A stretch of DNA of 54,560 bases from Monoglobus sp964617455 (GCA_964617455.1 CAZTYF010000013.1:1-54560), one strand, 5' to 3'; positions 1-10,448 are shown, numbered from the stretch's first letter. Notes: generated by a model not told the origin, from the sequence alone. Program-made: numbers and translations.

Positions 1-2
1 TT

Positions 3-3000
3 TTACCGATTTTTGACTCTCGACATTATTGCCGCAGCCTCCGCTCGGGTGGCCGGGTCTTTGGGTTTAAACATTCCGTCCGAACCGGTCAAAATTCCCT
101 GCTCGCTCAGGGCTGCCACATAGGGCTGAGCATACTCTTCTATTTCCGCCACATCGCTGTAGCTCATGCTCCATGTGGAACTTAAGTCAAGTCTCCGTCC
201 CACTATCGCCGCGATTTGTTCGCGGGTGATATTGTCATTGGGGCTGAATGTGGTGGATGTGGTGCCGTTGATTATGCCTTCCGCTTGGCCTGCGGCCACA
301 TAGGGCGCATACCAATCCGTCGGTGCAACATCGGTGAATGTTGTCTCTCCTCCCGGAGTTATTCCAAAGAGTATTACAGCCATCTTGGTGAACTCCGCTC
401 TGGTGATTTGGTCATCCGGAGCAAACAGGGTTGCCGTCTCTCCGTTTATGATTCCAGAATTGTAGAGATCCATGATGTAGGCATATGCCCAGTGGTCTGC
501 GGGTACATCTTCGAATATTTGAGATGAGCCTTGAACCGGTGCCGTAGTGGGAATTTCGGCAGGAGCCGTTGTGGGTGCTTCGGGTTCGCCGGACGCTGTC
601 GGCTCCGCCGTAGCAGCGGGTCTCGGGGTTACCGCACTTGTGCCGCCCGTGCTGAAGTTGGAGTTGGGGGCGGAACCGCCTGCGGGGAGGCCGGAAGGTC
701 TTCTGGTGGGCGTAGGTGCCGATGTGGGTTCTCCCGGTGTCGGCGTTCCTTCCGGAGCCGGTGTTCCTGTGGCTTCTGCGTTATTCGTTATATTGATTTT
801 TACGGAATAGGTATTTCCTTGAGCATCCTCGATTATAATCTCGGTTGTTCCGTTGGGAAGTGAGCTCAAGAATTCCCGAGTAAATGTAATCTTTCCGTTT
901 TCAACTTTATAGCTGTTTTCGCTTACCTGAATTCCGTTTGCCGTAACGCTCTTAACTTCCGATACCGATTCGGGCAATGTTACCACAACGTCTCCGGGGG
1001 CAGATGCGTCAAACTTCTGGTCCTCAAGAGGTCTGGTCGTTGCCGTCGGTGTGGGAGCGGGTGTATCCGTAGCCGGGGCTGCGGTCTCGGTAGGTGCGGG
1101 CGTCTCTGCGGGCGGCTCTTCGCATACGACTTTGACCGTTACATCCTGAGAGGGCATAATGAACTTGCTGTCCGTCACGGGGATATCGCTGTTATCCTTA
1201 GCCGTTACGGTGATTGTCACATTTGTCTTGCCCTCATCCGGCGTTACTTCCACGGCAACAAGAGAGCCTTCGAGAATGCTGTAGCCATCACCCGAAACCG
1301 GAGGTGCCGTAGGCTGCTCGGGTGCGTCGGTGGGTTCTGCGGGTGCGGTTGTGGGCTGAGCCTCTTCCGTAGGCTGTGCCGGTGCCTCCGTAGGCTCGGA
1401 GGGCTGGGTAGCGCCTGCCGGTATGAACTCATATCCGTATATTGTGCCGGTTGTTCCGCCTGCCCAAAGAGCATAGGGGTTGTCTTTGACAAGGGTCCAA
1501 GTCTTGGTGCCATAGCCCCAAGCGCCGTCATCGGATGACCAATCAAGATCCCAAGTTGCTCCTTCAAGTGCAGCCGAATCGGCGGTTGCCAGTTTGACAT
1601 CTTTGCCGTCGTCCGGCGTGAACTGATTGGGTGTTCCGCTTGTTCCGCCGTCGTTTTGGCGTCTGTAGTAAATCTTGAACTCGCCGTCAACATGAGGCGC
1701 TATATCAAGGACAGTGCAGTTAAAGCTTGTGGGGTTGCCGTTTTCATCGGTGGCTCCGGTTGACTCAAAGAATGTCAAATCATCGAGCGATTTCGGCTTG
1801 CTGTTTGCGCTTCTCACTCTTATGAATTTGGTGAAGGGTTTGCCGAATATCGTTATGGCCTCGCCGGGCTTATCGTCAATTGCGTCTCCGGTTGTTCCCG
1901 CAAATCGAGCCGTCACGGTGATGTTGCCATCCTCCGTGATTACCGTGTTGTCGCTGAGGAGCAGTCCGTCCGGTGTCGTATATGAAGTAATGCTGTCTGC
2001 CGCAGCCTCGGCGATGTCAAGGTCTGCCGCCGCAGCGCCCTTTGTTACGCCCTCACCGGTGAGGGTTGCGGTGCCGCCGGTTACATCAACCGTAGCACCG
2101 AAGGCTTCTCTTTCGGTGTTGCTGACATTTATCTTCAAGGAGTAGGAAGTGCCGTCTGCGGCTTCGATAACAACCGCAGTTTCTCCGGCCGGCAGAGACT
2201 GCAGGAATTCCTGAGTGAAGGTTATCTTTCCGTCGGTGAAGGTATAGTTGCTCGGTGCAATTTCCACTCCGTTGACTTTGATTCCCTTAATATCTTTCAC
2301 GGTATCCGGAACCGTTATAACCACATCGGCGGGAGCCGAACCGTCGAACTTCTGGTCATCAAGGGGCTGAGGAGTCGCGGTAGGTGCCGGTGTTGCCGTC
2401 TCGCCGGGTGCGGGTGTTGCCGTCTCGGCGGGTGCAGGTGTTGCCGTCTCGGCGGGTGCAGGTGTTGCCGTCTCGGCAGGCGCCGCTGTGGGAGCCTGGG
2501 TGGGTACCGGTGTGGGTGTTGCAGGAACCGGTGTGGGTAAATCGGATACGCCGGTGAAAGGCGTTGTGGGAGCAGCCGGATTGGGAGCCGCAATATCCGC
2601 AACGGTCAGCGCGGCTTGATTTTCCATATAGATAAGGTGGTTTTCATCGGTGGGCAACTGTCCCAAAATGAAGCAGAATACCAATGCTTTTGCCGCCTTC
2701 GCCCTTGTTACTTCGGCCTTGGGCTCAAGCTTGGTGCCGTTCTGCATCTTGCCCCTTACTATACCTTCTTCGGTTCTTACAAGACCGAGATTATAGGCTG
2801 CCTTAGTCTTGGCATACAGGCCTGTGTTAATTTGGTCGGTGTCCTCAAGAGCGCCCCAACCTGTGAGCGGCATATATGTTCCGCCGTTATAGGAAAGGTT
2901 CGGGTCATAGTTCGGATCATCCGGTGAAAGTGCTTCACCCATCTGGCTCATGTATACCTTTGCGTTCGTAATCCACTTTCCGTTTGCTTCGTTGGCCTTT

Positions 3001-6000
3001 GTATATGCGTCATACAGTATTGCCGCCATTGCCTCTCTTGTCAAAGCTGCATCGGAAGCGATGAGGGTCTGTTCAACCATCTCGGGTTCCTTGTCAAATT
3101 TGGCGGAAACAGTGGTGTCGCCCTCCAAAGTGAATGTGTATTCGCGGCTTGTGCTTACGGATTCGCCGCCGACAAGGATCGAGTTTAATGTATAGCCTTC
3201 CGCTGCCGTTGCGGAAACTCTTATGGAATCTCCGGCCGTGGCTTTGATTGATGTCTCGCTGCCTATGGCTTCTGTCTCATATTTAACGCCATACAGTTTT
3301 TGGTCTGAGCCGCTTTGATAGAGCTTATAGGTTTTGCCCGCCTGAACATCAAATGTCAGACTGCCGCTGGTCTTTCCTCCGCCGGACTGTGATTGAATAT
3401 CGCTCTTATCATCGACGTTGACAAGCTCTACCGGTCTTTCTGCGTGGAAAGAAGCATAAATAGTGAGTTTGCCGGTGGCTTTGGCTGTATAGATAACCTC
3501 GGCATCGTTCTTGTTTCTGTAGTATACATAATTACCGGTTATTTTGCCGTCTTCAAAAGATACACTTGAGTCATTTCCGGGATTCTTTGTGGTTATATCT
3601 TTGGGAGCGGTCAATGTGAAGTATTCGTTGTCTACCATAGGCTGTTCGGCGGTTATACTTGCCGGCACATCGCCATAGGCAACATCATGCTCGCTCTCGT
3701 TGTATACAACAACCTTGCCGCCTTCCGAAGGCTGTTCAACCGTTACGGTAACCTCTCCTTCCGCTGCGGAGGCAGTCTCCTCGTCAATTGAGGCCGCTTC
3801 TATGGGTGCTGCATTCTGTTTTTGAAGTTCGTCATAGGTAAGAGCATAGCTGTTCAAGGTGTTCTCCGGCAGACCGAATACCTTCTCTGCGCCTCTTGCA
3901 AATTCACCGACGGTGATTGTTTGGGTGGGTTTGAAGTTATTGTCCTTGTCCTTATGAAGGGCACCGATTTGCAATGCTTTCTCTATGTTATTCCTGTAAT
4001 AGTAGTTTGCCTCCGCCTGTTTCGTTGCACCGGGAACCACATCAACTCCGCTGACATCGCTTGCCATTTCGGGGAATACTGCGGTCCAGTCGCCGCTCTT
4101 GGCTGCATCCTGAACCGATGCGGGCATATAGGATACCAAATCGGCCATTATGTTCTTGTCGGTATAGGTGTCTGTTGACGCCACGCTCTGGTCATAGATG
4201 CTCTGGAGCATAATACGGCACCACATCTTGGCAGCTGCCTCTCTGTAGTGGGTTCCGTCGTGTTTCATTCCTTCCGATCCGTTGGCGTTGTTATTGGCAG
4301 GTGTCTCGCCCGATTCGTATGTATGGTAGATATACAGAACCTCATGCGCATCCAGTTTGTCAATATAATCTTTCGCTCCGGCATACAGTTCAACCAAGCC
4401 CACTTCGGAATCTTCCGTTGCCTTTGCACGCATTCTGCCCGGTGAATCGGGATTGAAACCGTTGGGTTTGGCACTGTTTTCGCTGTATTTGCCGTCTCCC
4501 GTTCGAGGCATTGCGGTAACCAAAACCGGAATCATACCGCGGGCTTTAATCATCTTGACATACATATTGAGCCATCTGTCATAGTTGGCATTATTTTCTT
4601 CAAGATTATTGCCGACCGATGCACCGCGAACGAATCTGCCTGTGCTGACCGTTTCGTCATTGTGGGCCGAGTGAATGAATACATAGTCTCCTGCCTTGCC
4701 TCTGATGAGGGGTTCCATGGTTCTGCCTTCGTTGTAGTTACTCTTCATGGCTCTGCCGCCCATTGAGTAATTTACAACCGTAACTTTGCTCGGGTCAAAG
4801 AACTCGCCAAGCATCTGTCCCCAAGAGCTTATGGTTTCATTAAAGCTGTAGGACTTTTGAGTGGAGTCGCCCAAAATATGGATCGTGGGCTTATCGCCTG
4901 CGGGATTAACGCCCAAAGGAGTAATCTTTAAGGACTTAATACCAACGGTGAGCGGTGCATCCGCTGTGGGCAGTTTTGTCGGCTCTACTTCGATTTCGAC
5001 AAAATCTTCGCCGGTTGCAAAGTCATAGGACCATACATTGCCTTCCCATTTCGCCGATACGGTTCTGGGAACGTGCAAGCAGTTGTCCCAATTGTTTGTG
5101 CTTGTCAGTCTGCTCGCATCCATGCCGGTGGGAGCCACACGGGTATTTGCTCCGTCAGCCACCTCAACCTCAAGATGGTATGCGCCCGGTTTACCCGTAT
5201 CTACTCTGTAGATAAGTCCGCCGTAGTTATAGTCTTCGGAAGATTTGTTATACAGATAATCGCCGTTGGATTCCGTCACGACGGCGCCATCCGCTCCGAT
5301 AGTGATATTGCCGGTGTCGGAGACTTTTCTCCTGTAAGCATCCGGCATTATGGCATCCGAAACGGATACAAAGCCTTCTTTGCTTTCCGCACTGTATACG
5401 GGAACTTGGGTCATCTTCGTAAAGTCAATATCCGCAATGGGCTCCATCGGTTCCGCAGTCGCTGCCGGGGTGGGGGTTGCCGTAGCCGGTGCTTCCGTTG
5501 CGGGAGCGGGAGCCTCGGTTTCGGGAGCGGGTGACTCCGTTGCGGGAGCGGGTGCTTCGGTTGCCGTACCCGGAGCCTCCGTCGCAGGTGCGGGTGCTTC
5601 GGTTTCGGGTGCCGGTGACTCCGTTGCGGGAGCGGGTGCCTCGGTTGCCGGTGCCGGTGTTACATCGGGCGCGCCCAATTCCTCCGCACTGCCTACGACT
5701 ACCACGCAGTAGGTATCGGGCAGCCACTCTTCGGAAGAGTCAAAGGTTATAATGCTGTCGTCCTGTGTCATCTCAATGTCTATTGTATAGTATTTGAGAA
5801 CATAGCCCGTATTATTTACTTGGGCCGCGAGAGGTGTGCCTCCACCTGCGGTGTAGGTCTTGCCGTTTACCTTTGCCTGGATATTCTTTTCGTTATTATA
5901 TCCCACATAGTATATCTTATACTTGCCTGCGGGAGCATCAAGCTCTATGGTCGGATGTGTGGCTTTATCGCCCGTGCCACCCACATAGTTCTTGTAATGT

Positions 6001-9000
6001 TCGGTGAATTTGGTATCCATAACGGAGGAATCATTGGCGTCTTCAAACAATCCGGCAACCTTCGGGTCAACACCGTCTACGAACTTAAATCCGCCGACAT
6101 CGCCATCGCACTGATTTCCGCCGACAACATCGGTAAACGGATAAATTCCGTGACCTTCCGGAGTTTCGGGCAGCTCGCCTTCAACCAGCTTCTTGTAGAT
6201 GACTTTAACACCCTCAATATTAAACTCTTCCTTGCCGGCATATATGGCCATCTTAAGATCGCCCTTAGTTGCACCGGATGGGAAAGAACCGTACGTGACA
6301 GGTGTAGCTGTCTTGCCGTTGCCGCTGCCGTTTGCGTCAAGAGAAACGGTTTGATCTTTATAGTTGATTGTAACGGCGACTTTGTTTGGAGTGGTTCCGT
6401 CAAATTTACCCGATACATTCAGAACTTGATGTTCACTGTTGTTCGATCCGCTGAAGCCTTGGGTGTTGTCAACCGTGTCAAGCTGTGTCCAGTGTCCGAG
6501 TTTGGCAAGTACAAATCTGTTGTCAAGCTTTCCGTTTGTAACATTTTCGGTCGGTGTGCCGTGAACCAAATCGATAAAGCTGTCGCCGGAAGTTGCAGGG
6601 TTGGTAACATTGAGGGTATATTCCACGGTAACTATATCACTTCCCGCAAGAGCCTTTGCATCTGCTCCGGCTTTCTGAGCAAGGTCAATCAAATCATAGA
6701 CTTTGTTTTTGTCCGTTGAATTGTATGTTATCCCCAAATTAACTGATTCATCAATAACCATTTGAGCCGAAATATTGAGTTCCACATCTTGGCCCGTAAT
6801 ACCTGTTATCGTTGTCACGCCTCCTTCGGGCGACAAAATCGAAAGGTCATTGCTTGTCGAAACGATTTTAACATTATATTCAATTCCGTCGGCGTTGGCG
6901 GGAACATTTTCGATAGTATCCGTAACTTCCGTCTGTCCTGCTTTCATAGTTATTACCTGAGTTTTAATTGTAGCACCGTTCTTTGAAATTGTGATAGTGA
7001 AATCATTGTCTTCTTTGAGAGTAAGTGAAGATGAGATTTTAACGGGGATATTAAACACGTCCGTTTTGTTGGTGGTTGGAGTTATGGTAACGGGAAGTTC
7101 TACCTTGGAACCCGCTTTTGTCGTATTATCCATTGCGTAGAGTATAATGGAACTTTCAATACTCGGTTCGCCTGCCGCAGGACGCATTACCGTAATCTTG
7201 GTACCGTCACTTGACACCTGAACATTGGGGCTGTTTGACTCCCACTTGTATGTAACGCCGGCAGGTGCTTCGGGGAGGTCAATTACTGTTTGCTCGTTTT
7301 CGGGTATGGTAAGATTAATGGAATCGATGGCGCTCTTAACATTCGCCAATTTTTCTCCAAAGTTCATAGGATCCCATTCCGGTTTCTTCTTGTTTGTGAG
7401 CCAGTAATCACTGTTAAAGTAGTTATAGGGGTTAAATTCAAGAATCTGCCACTCGTCAAGCACGGTGCCCATACCTTGTCCGCCTTCTTCTTTGGACAGG
7501 TTCTTCAATCTCTTGGATGTGTCAACGGGAGAATTGTCACTGAGTTTGTGGGTTCCGTACTCAAAGAACCGGGCCTTCGCAGCCGAGGCACCGCTCATAT
7601 CGTCCCAGCCTTTATCGGAAACACTTGCCGCACTCTTACCTATCGCAGGTTTGTCGTCAACCGCTAAGTTATAGAAAGTAATTTGTGCATCCTGTCTCCA
7701 AGGCCTGCCCAAGCTGCTTGTTTTGATGTTGCTCAGCACATTGTACAGCGTGCAATTGTAGAACAGATATCCATAGGGATTTGCGGCATCATGGTTGGCA
7801 GCTGTAATAGTTGCACCATATTCCTTGTCGGTGAATCCTGCGGCACCGAGTTCGCACGAATCAAATATAGCGGATGCGGCACCGTAGATATAGTCTGTAC
7901 CCCCGATAAGGTCACAACCTTTGAAGTAATGTCTGCCGCCGTCTATGTAGACGCTGTCTTGATTACCTCTTGCCCGCACATTCTCAAAGGTAATCATGTC
8001 CGCTCCCTTTGTGGAGATTGCATGACCGCGCTCGTTGAATTTGCTGGAACGGGCCAAATATGCGCTGTTTTCCGCAGTGAGGTCTTTCAGAGCATCAAGC
8101 TTTTTTACCTTTTGATTATCATCTTTTACTGCGAATGCATCATCGATGGCATCGGTGGTTTCTTCAGCCGTATCTTCATCGCAAACAACCAAATTGTCTC
8201 TGTGAGGGAGAACATAATTCGTAGAATAATCGGCTGTTCTTTCTTCTTGAGGTGCAACTCCAACCCTCTTTTCGCCTTCGGTTACCATAACGGGCACCGA
8301 GTTCACGATATTAAAGTCTTTAACGACGATATTCGAGGAATTGTAAATAAACATCGCACCCTGATCGGTAAAATCACCCAGGTGAGCCTTTTTGACTTCG
8401 ACATTTCTATGAGCTACGCCGTCGGTGTCATAGTATGATATTGTTTTTACATCTACCTTGGAAAATTTTTCCTTTCCTTCCGCCGTAACATTTGTATAGT
8501 CCAAACCTGCACCCTTGAGCACCTGACCTAATTTGTACTCGGGGAACTGTTCGTCGCCCGGGTTATAGCCGGTCCATGTGCGTTTATCGCTCCAGTTTAT
8601 CTTTGGGTCATACATTCCGTTAAGATCACAGTCTCCTGCACAGTATCCCGTACAGTAATACCAGTGTAGGTCTACTTTGCCGGAAGTTCCCGGGGTTTGC
8701 TGCAAGGTGATAAACTTTGCATTGGTAATGTCAACATGTTCCTCATAGTTTCCCGGGGTTACATTTATGGTCACCCTGTCGGCTTCGCTTTGAGGATTCA
8801 GTTCTTTTGCCTTGGCAACAGCCCCGCTGATGGTATTGAAGTTGGTGTCCGATTCCGGGGAATTCGGATCAACCGTCAGTGTAGCCGCCGCAGCTGCCCG
8901 AACTTCGCCGTCATCGGTGGCGGCAAACACGGTCATGCCGGTGAACATGGTGCCAACCATCGCAACAGCCAAAATCAGGCTCAGCAGTCGTCTTTTAAAC

Positions 9001-9002
9001 AT
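3..9002 (-). CDS. Giant S-layer-anchored pectin methylesterase / SGNH acetylesterase
   Basis: This 2999-residue exported protein probably removes methyl and acetyl esters from pectin at the cell surface. The start is the ATG at 9002, preceded by an AAGGAGG site at 9011-9019; the reading frame is open further upstream but has no such site. A signal peptide (KRR, hydrophobic core, VFA cleavage near residue 27) is followed by a CE8 pectin methylesterase domain with GNYEEH, NQDSVY (Asp349), DYIYG (Asp370) and LGRPWR (Arg433). After Ig-like and sugar-binding-like segments and a Pro/Thr/Glu linker (about 1115-1180) comes an SGNH domain of the rhamnogalacturonan acetylesterase type: GDST (Ser1380), HND (Asn1448), DGTH (Asp1582, His1585). 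Two SLH-like segments, an InlB-type repeat, two X2 modules (about 2215-2300 and 2660-2740) and three C-terminal SLH repeats (about 2826-2999) follow. Domain calls come from motifs; exact substrates are inferred. Confidence 0.9.
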   Translation of the reverse strand: MFKRRLLSLILAVAMVGTMFTGMTVFAATDDGEVRAAAAATLTVDPNSPESDTNFNTISGAVAKAKELNPQSEADRVTINVTPGNYEEHVDITNAKFITLQQTPGTSGKVDLHWYYCTGYCAGDCDLNGMYDPKINWSDKRTWTGYNPGDEQFPEYKLGQVLKGAGLDYTNVTAEGKEKFSKVDVKTISYYDTDGVAHRNVEVKKAHLGDFTDQGAMFIYNSSNIVVKDFNIVNSVPVMVTEGEKRVGVAPQEERTADYSTNYVLPHRDNLVVCDEDTAEETTDAIDDAFAVKDDNQKVKKLDALKDLTAENSAYLARSSKFNERGHAISTKGADMITFENVRARGNQDSVYIDGGRHYFKGCDLIGGTDYIYGAASAIFDSCELGAAGFTDKEYGATITAANHDAANPYGYLFYNCTLYNVLSNIKTSSLGRPWRQDAQITFYNLAVDDKPAIGKSAASVSDKGWDDMSGASAAKARFFEYGTHKLSDNSPVDTSKRLKNLSKEEGGQGMGTVLDEWQILEFNPYNYFNSDYWLTNKKKPEWDPMNFGEKLANVKSAIDSINLTIPENEQTVIDLPEAPAGVTYKWESNSPNVQVSSDGTKITVMRPAAGEPSIESSIILYAMDNTTKAGSKVELPVTITPTTNKTDVFNIPVKISSSLTLKEDNDFTITISKNGATIKTQVITMKAGQTEVTDTIENVPANADGIEYNVKIVSTSNDLSILSPEGGVTTITGITGQDVELNISAQMVIDESVNLGITYNSTDKNKVYDLIDLAQKAGADAKALAGSDIVTVEYTLNVTNPATSGDSFIDLVHGTPTENVTNGKLDNRFVLAKLGHWTQLDTVDNTQGFSGSNNSEHQVLNVSGKFDGTTPNKVAVTINYKDQTVSLDANGSGNGKTATPVTYGSFPSGATKGDLKMAIYAGKEEFNIEGVKVIYKKLVEGELPETPEGHGIYPFTDVVGGNQCDGDVGGFKFVDGVDPKVAGLFEDANDSSVMDTKFTEHYKNYVGGTGDKATHPTIELDAPAGKYKIYYVGYNNEKNIQAKVNGKTYTAGGGTPLAAQVNNTGYVLKYYTIDIEMTQDDSIITFDSSEEWLPDTYCVVVVGSAEELGAPDVTPAPATEAPAPATESPAPETEAPAPATEAPGTATEAPAPATESPAPETEAPAPATEAPATATPTPAATAEPMEPIADIDFTKMTQVPVYSAESKEGFVSVSDAIMPDAYRRKVSDTGNITIGADGAVVTESNGDYLYNKSSEDYNYGGLIYRVDTGKPGAYHLEVEVADGANTRVAPTGMDASRLTSTNNWDNCLHVPRTVSAKWEGNVWSYDFATGEDFVEIEVEPTKLPTADAPLTVGIKSLKITPLGVNPAGDKPTIHILGDSTQKSYSFNETISSWGQMLGEFFDPSKVTVVNYSMGGRAMKSNYNEGRTMEPLIRGKAGDYVFIHSAHNDETVSTGRFVRGASVGNNLEENNANYDRWLNMYVKMIKARGMIPVLVTAMPRTGDGKYSENSAKPNGFNPDSPGRMRAKATEDSEVGLVELYAGAKDYIDKLDAHEVLYIYHTYESGETPANNNANGSEGMKHDGTHYREAAAKMWCRIMLQSIYDQSVASTDTYTDKNIMADLVSYMPASVQDAAKSGDWTAVFPEMASDVSGVDVVPGATKQAEANYYYRNNIEKALQIGALHKDKDNNFKPTQTITVGEFARGAEKVFGLPENTLNSYALTYDELQKQNAAPIEAASIDEETASAAEGEVTVTVEQPSEGGKVVVYNESEHDVAYGDVPASITAEQPMVDNEYFTLTAPKDITTKNPGNDSSVSFEDGKITGNYVYYRNKNDAEVIYTAKATGKLTIYASFHAERPVELVNVDDKSDIQSQSGGGKTSGSLTFDVQAGKTYKLYQSGSDQKLYGVKYETEAIGSETSIKATAGDSIRVSATAAEGYTLNSILVGGESVSTSREYTFTLEGDTTVSAKFDKEPEMVEQTLIASDAALTREAMAAILYDAYTKANEANGKWITNAKVYMSQMGEALSPDDPNYDPNLSYNGGTYMPLTGWGALEDTDQINTGLYAKTKAAYNLGLVRTEEGIVRGKMQNGTKLEPKAEVTRAKAAKALVFCFILGQLPTDENHLIYMENQAALTVADIAAPNPAAPTTPFTGVSDLPTPVPATPTPVPTQAPTAAPAETATPAPAETATPAPAETATPAPGETATPAPTATPQPLDDQKFDGSAPADVVITVPDTVKDIKGIKVNGVEIAPSNYTFTDGKITFTQEFLQSLPAGETAVVIEAADGTSYSLKINVSNTEREAFGATVDVTGGTATLTGEGVTKGAAAADLDIAEAAADSITSYTTPDGLLLSDNTVITEDGNITVTARFAGTTGDAIDDKPGEAITIFGKPFTKFIRVRSANSKPKSLDDLTFFESTGATDENGNPTSFNCTVLDIAPHVDGEFKIYYRRQNDGGTSGTPNQFTPDDGKDVKLATADSAALEGATWDLDWSSDDGAWGYGTKTWTLVKDNPYALWAGGTTGTIYGYEFIPAGATQPSEPTEAPAQPTEEAQPTTAPAEPTDAPEQPTAPPVSGDGYSILEGSLVAVEVTPDEGKTNVTITVTAKDNSDIPVTDSKFIMPSQDVTVKVVCEEPPAETPAPTETAAPATDTPAPTPTATTRPLEDQKFDASAPGDVVVTLPESVSEVKSVTANGIQVSENSYKVENGKITFTREFLSSLPNGTTEIIIEDAQGNTYSVKINITNNAEATGTPAPEGTPTPGEPTSAPTPTRRPSGLPAGGSAPNSNFSTGGTSAVTPRPAATAEPTASGEPEAPTTAPAEIPTTAPVQGSSQIFEDVPADHWAYAYIMDLYNSGIINGETATLFAPDDQITRAEFTKMAVILFGITPGGETTFTDVAPTDWYAPYVAAGQAEGIINGTTSTTFSPNDNITREQIAAIVGRRLDLSSTWSMSYSDVAEIEEYAQPYVAALSEQGILTGSDGMFKPKDPATRAEAAAIMSRVKNR

Positions 9003-9065
9003 AAAAATGTCCTCCTTTTCCTTATGCCGCGAAATTTGTGAAAACGGCACAAAACTCATACCAAT

Positions 9066-9094
9066 ATTTTACTTACCGGCCATAAAAAAGTCAA
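9066..9094 (-). promoter_or_regulatory. Sigma-A promoter of the giant pectinase gene
   Basis: On the minus strand TTGACT (9094-9089) and TAAAAT (9071-9066) are separated by 17 bp. Transcription would start near 9059, giving a leader of about 55 nt before the ATG at 9002. Confidence 0.6.
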
Positions 9095-9252
9095 TAGATA
9101 GGTCATAATTTCTCAAACAAAGACAAATTTTTCGTGTTTTTCACCGATTATATATAAAAATCTCCCGTTGTATATTTAAACGAGGCCAAACACCCCGGAT
9201 TATGCGGCGAAAAGGCCGATTGATTTTTCCGAAATCGGTTTCAACAAAACGG

Positions 9253-9281
9253 TTGACGCAGAGGCGGAAATGGGATATAAT
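9253..9281 (+). promoter_or_regulatory. Sigma-A promoter of the polysaccharide deacetylase gene
   Basis: TTGACG (9253-9258) and a perfect TATAAT (9276-9281) are separated by 17 bp. The start codon lies 26 bp downstream, behind a GGAGG site. The 303-bp gap between the two divergent genes (9003-9306) holds this promoter, the minus-strand one at 9066-9094 and no other clear element. Confidence 0.75.
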
Positions 9282-9306
9282 AGAGACAAATCGGAGGCAG
9301 AGTATT

Positions 9307-10425
9307 ATGAGAAAGATAGTAATATGTTCGCTGCTCTCGTTAACTCTTATGGTTTGTATGGGGGCAAAGGGGATTGTCTCGGTTGATGAGAGCGAGCCCC
9401 AAGGTGAAGAGACCGTGGCCATGTATTCCGAAGACGGCAGGAGGCAGGAGTTCGACTCAAAAGAGGCCGAAAAGCAGAAGTCGGTGGGATGGTACGACAA
9501 ATTCAGCGATGTCCTTGCCACCATGTGGAAAGAGGACGGCAGCAGCATTGTGGTCTACAAAGGCGACATAAATAAATACAAAAAAGAAGGATACACCGAC
9601 AACTATTCATCGGTGTTTTCCAAGGTGTTCAAACCGGAGACCGGGGAGGTCAAGGATGTACTCAGAAGCGAGGTTGAATCTTACATAGGCGAGGGATGGA
9701 AGAGGGGAACCGGAAAGTTCGACCCAAACGGCCCCATGGTCGCCCTCACCTTTGATGACGGACCCGCCACGGATACCACGAAGCGTCTCCTTGACACTCT
9801 TGAGGAAAACAATGCCCACGCCACGTTTTTCATGTTGGGTAACCGTATGAATAAGGCGGAGGACAATGTGAAGCGTATGCGGGAAATAGGCTGCGAGACC
9901 GGAAGCCACACCTACGACCACACGGACCTCACAAGCATTCCGAAGGATGCCGCAAAGGAACAGTTCGAAATGACCGAAAAGAGTTTGAATGATATTACCG
10001 GCGAGGCTCCCTCGGTGGTCAGGCCCGCTTACGGCTCATATAACGACACGGTCAAAGACCTTGCAAAAGAATTCGGCGAGCCCATTGTGCTCTGGTCCAT
10101 CGATACTTTGGATTGGGATTCAAAGGATGCCGATGCGATTTTTGAAAAGGTTATGAGCAATGTCAGCGACGGGGATATTATTTTGCTTCATGATATATAC
10201 GAGTCCACCGCAGATGCGGCCGAAAGGCTCATTCCCGCTCTGATGGACGAGGGATATCAGCTGGTGACAGTGACGGAGATGGGCAAGGCCAAAATAGGCG
10301 GTCTTGAGCCGGGAAAGGTTTACACGGACCTGTGGCCCTCCACGGTGGAAAAGCTTAAAAACTCCGACGAATCCGAATCTTCGCCGAGCCCGAAACCGAC
10401 GGGGGAACAGAGGAGTGAGAGATAG
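9307..10425 (+). CDS. Exported polysaccharide deacetylase (NodB / CE4 family)
   Basis: This 372-residue protein should remove N- or O-acetyl groups from peptidoglycan or another polysaccharide outside the membrane. The chosen ATG at 9307 follows a GGAGG and starts a hydrophobic signal-like segment (residues 1-20); the open frame extends 35 codons upstream but overlaps the promoter. The C-terminal two thirds carry the CE4 motifs in order: TFDDGP (motif 1, catalytic base and metal Asp), SHTYDH (metal-binding His pair), RPAYGSYN (motif 3), DTLDW (motif 4) and LLHDIY (motif 5). All key residues are present, so it is probably active. The Ser/Pro-rich C-terminus may be a wall-spanning tail. The preceding 100 or so residues match nothing I recognise. 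Substrate is not determined; peptidoglycan is the default guess, though the next-door surface esterase makes a plant polysaccharide possible. Confidence 0.9.
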   Translation: MRKIVICSLLSLTLMVCMGAKGIVSVDESEPQGEETVAMYSEDGRRQEFDSKEAEKQKSVGWYDKFSDVLATMWKEDGSSIVVYKGDINKYKKEGYTDNYSSVFSKVFKPETGEVKDVLRSEVESYIGEGWKRGTGKFDPNGPMVALTFDDGPATDTTKRLLDTLEENNAHATFFMLGNRMNKAEDNVKRMREIGCETGSHTYDHTDLTSIPKDAAKEQFEMTEKSLNDITGEAPSVVRPAYGSYNDTVKDLAKEFGEPIVLWSIDTLDWDSKDADAIFEKVMSNVSDGDIILLHDIYESTADAAERLIPALMDEGYQLVTVTEMGKAKIGGLEPGKVYTDLWPSTVEKLKNSDESESSPSPKPTGEQRSER

Positions 10426-10448
10426 TCTCAAAACCCGAATTTATGTAT

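Noticed and set aside
5820..6719. 299-residue plus-strand open frame opposite the giant surface gene
   Set aside because: Antisense shadow without family motifs or start signal; other plus-strand frames in 216-9041 are the same.
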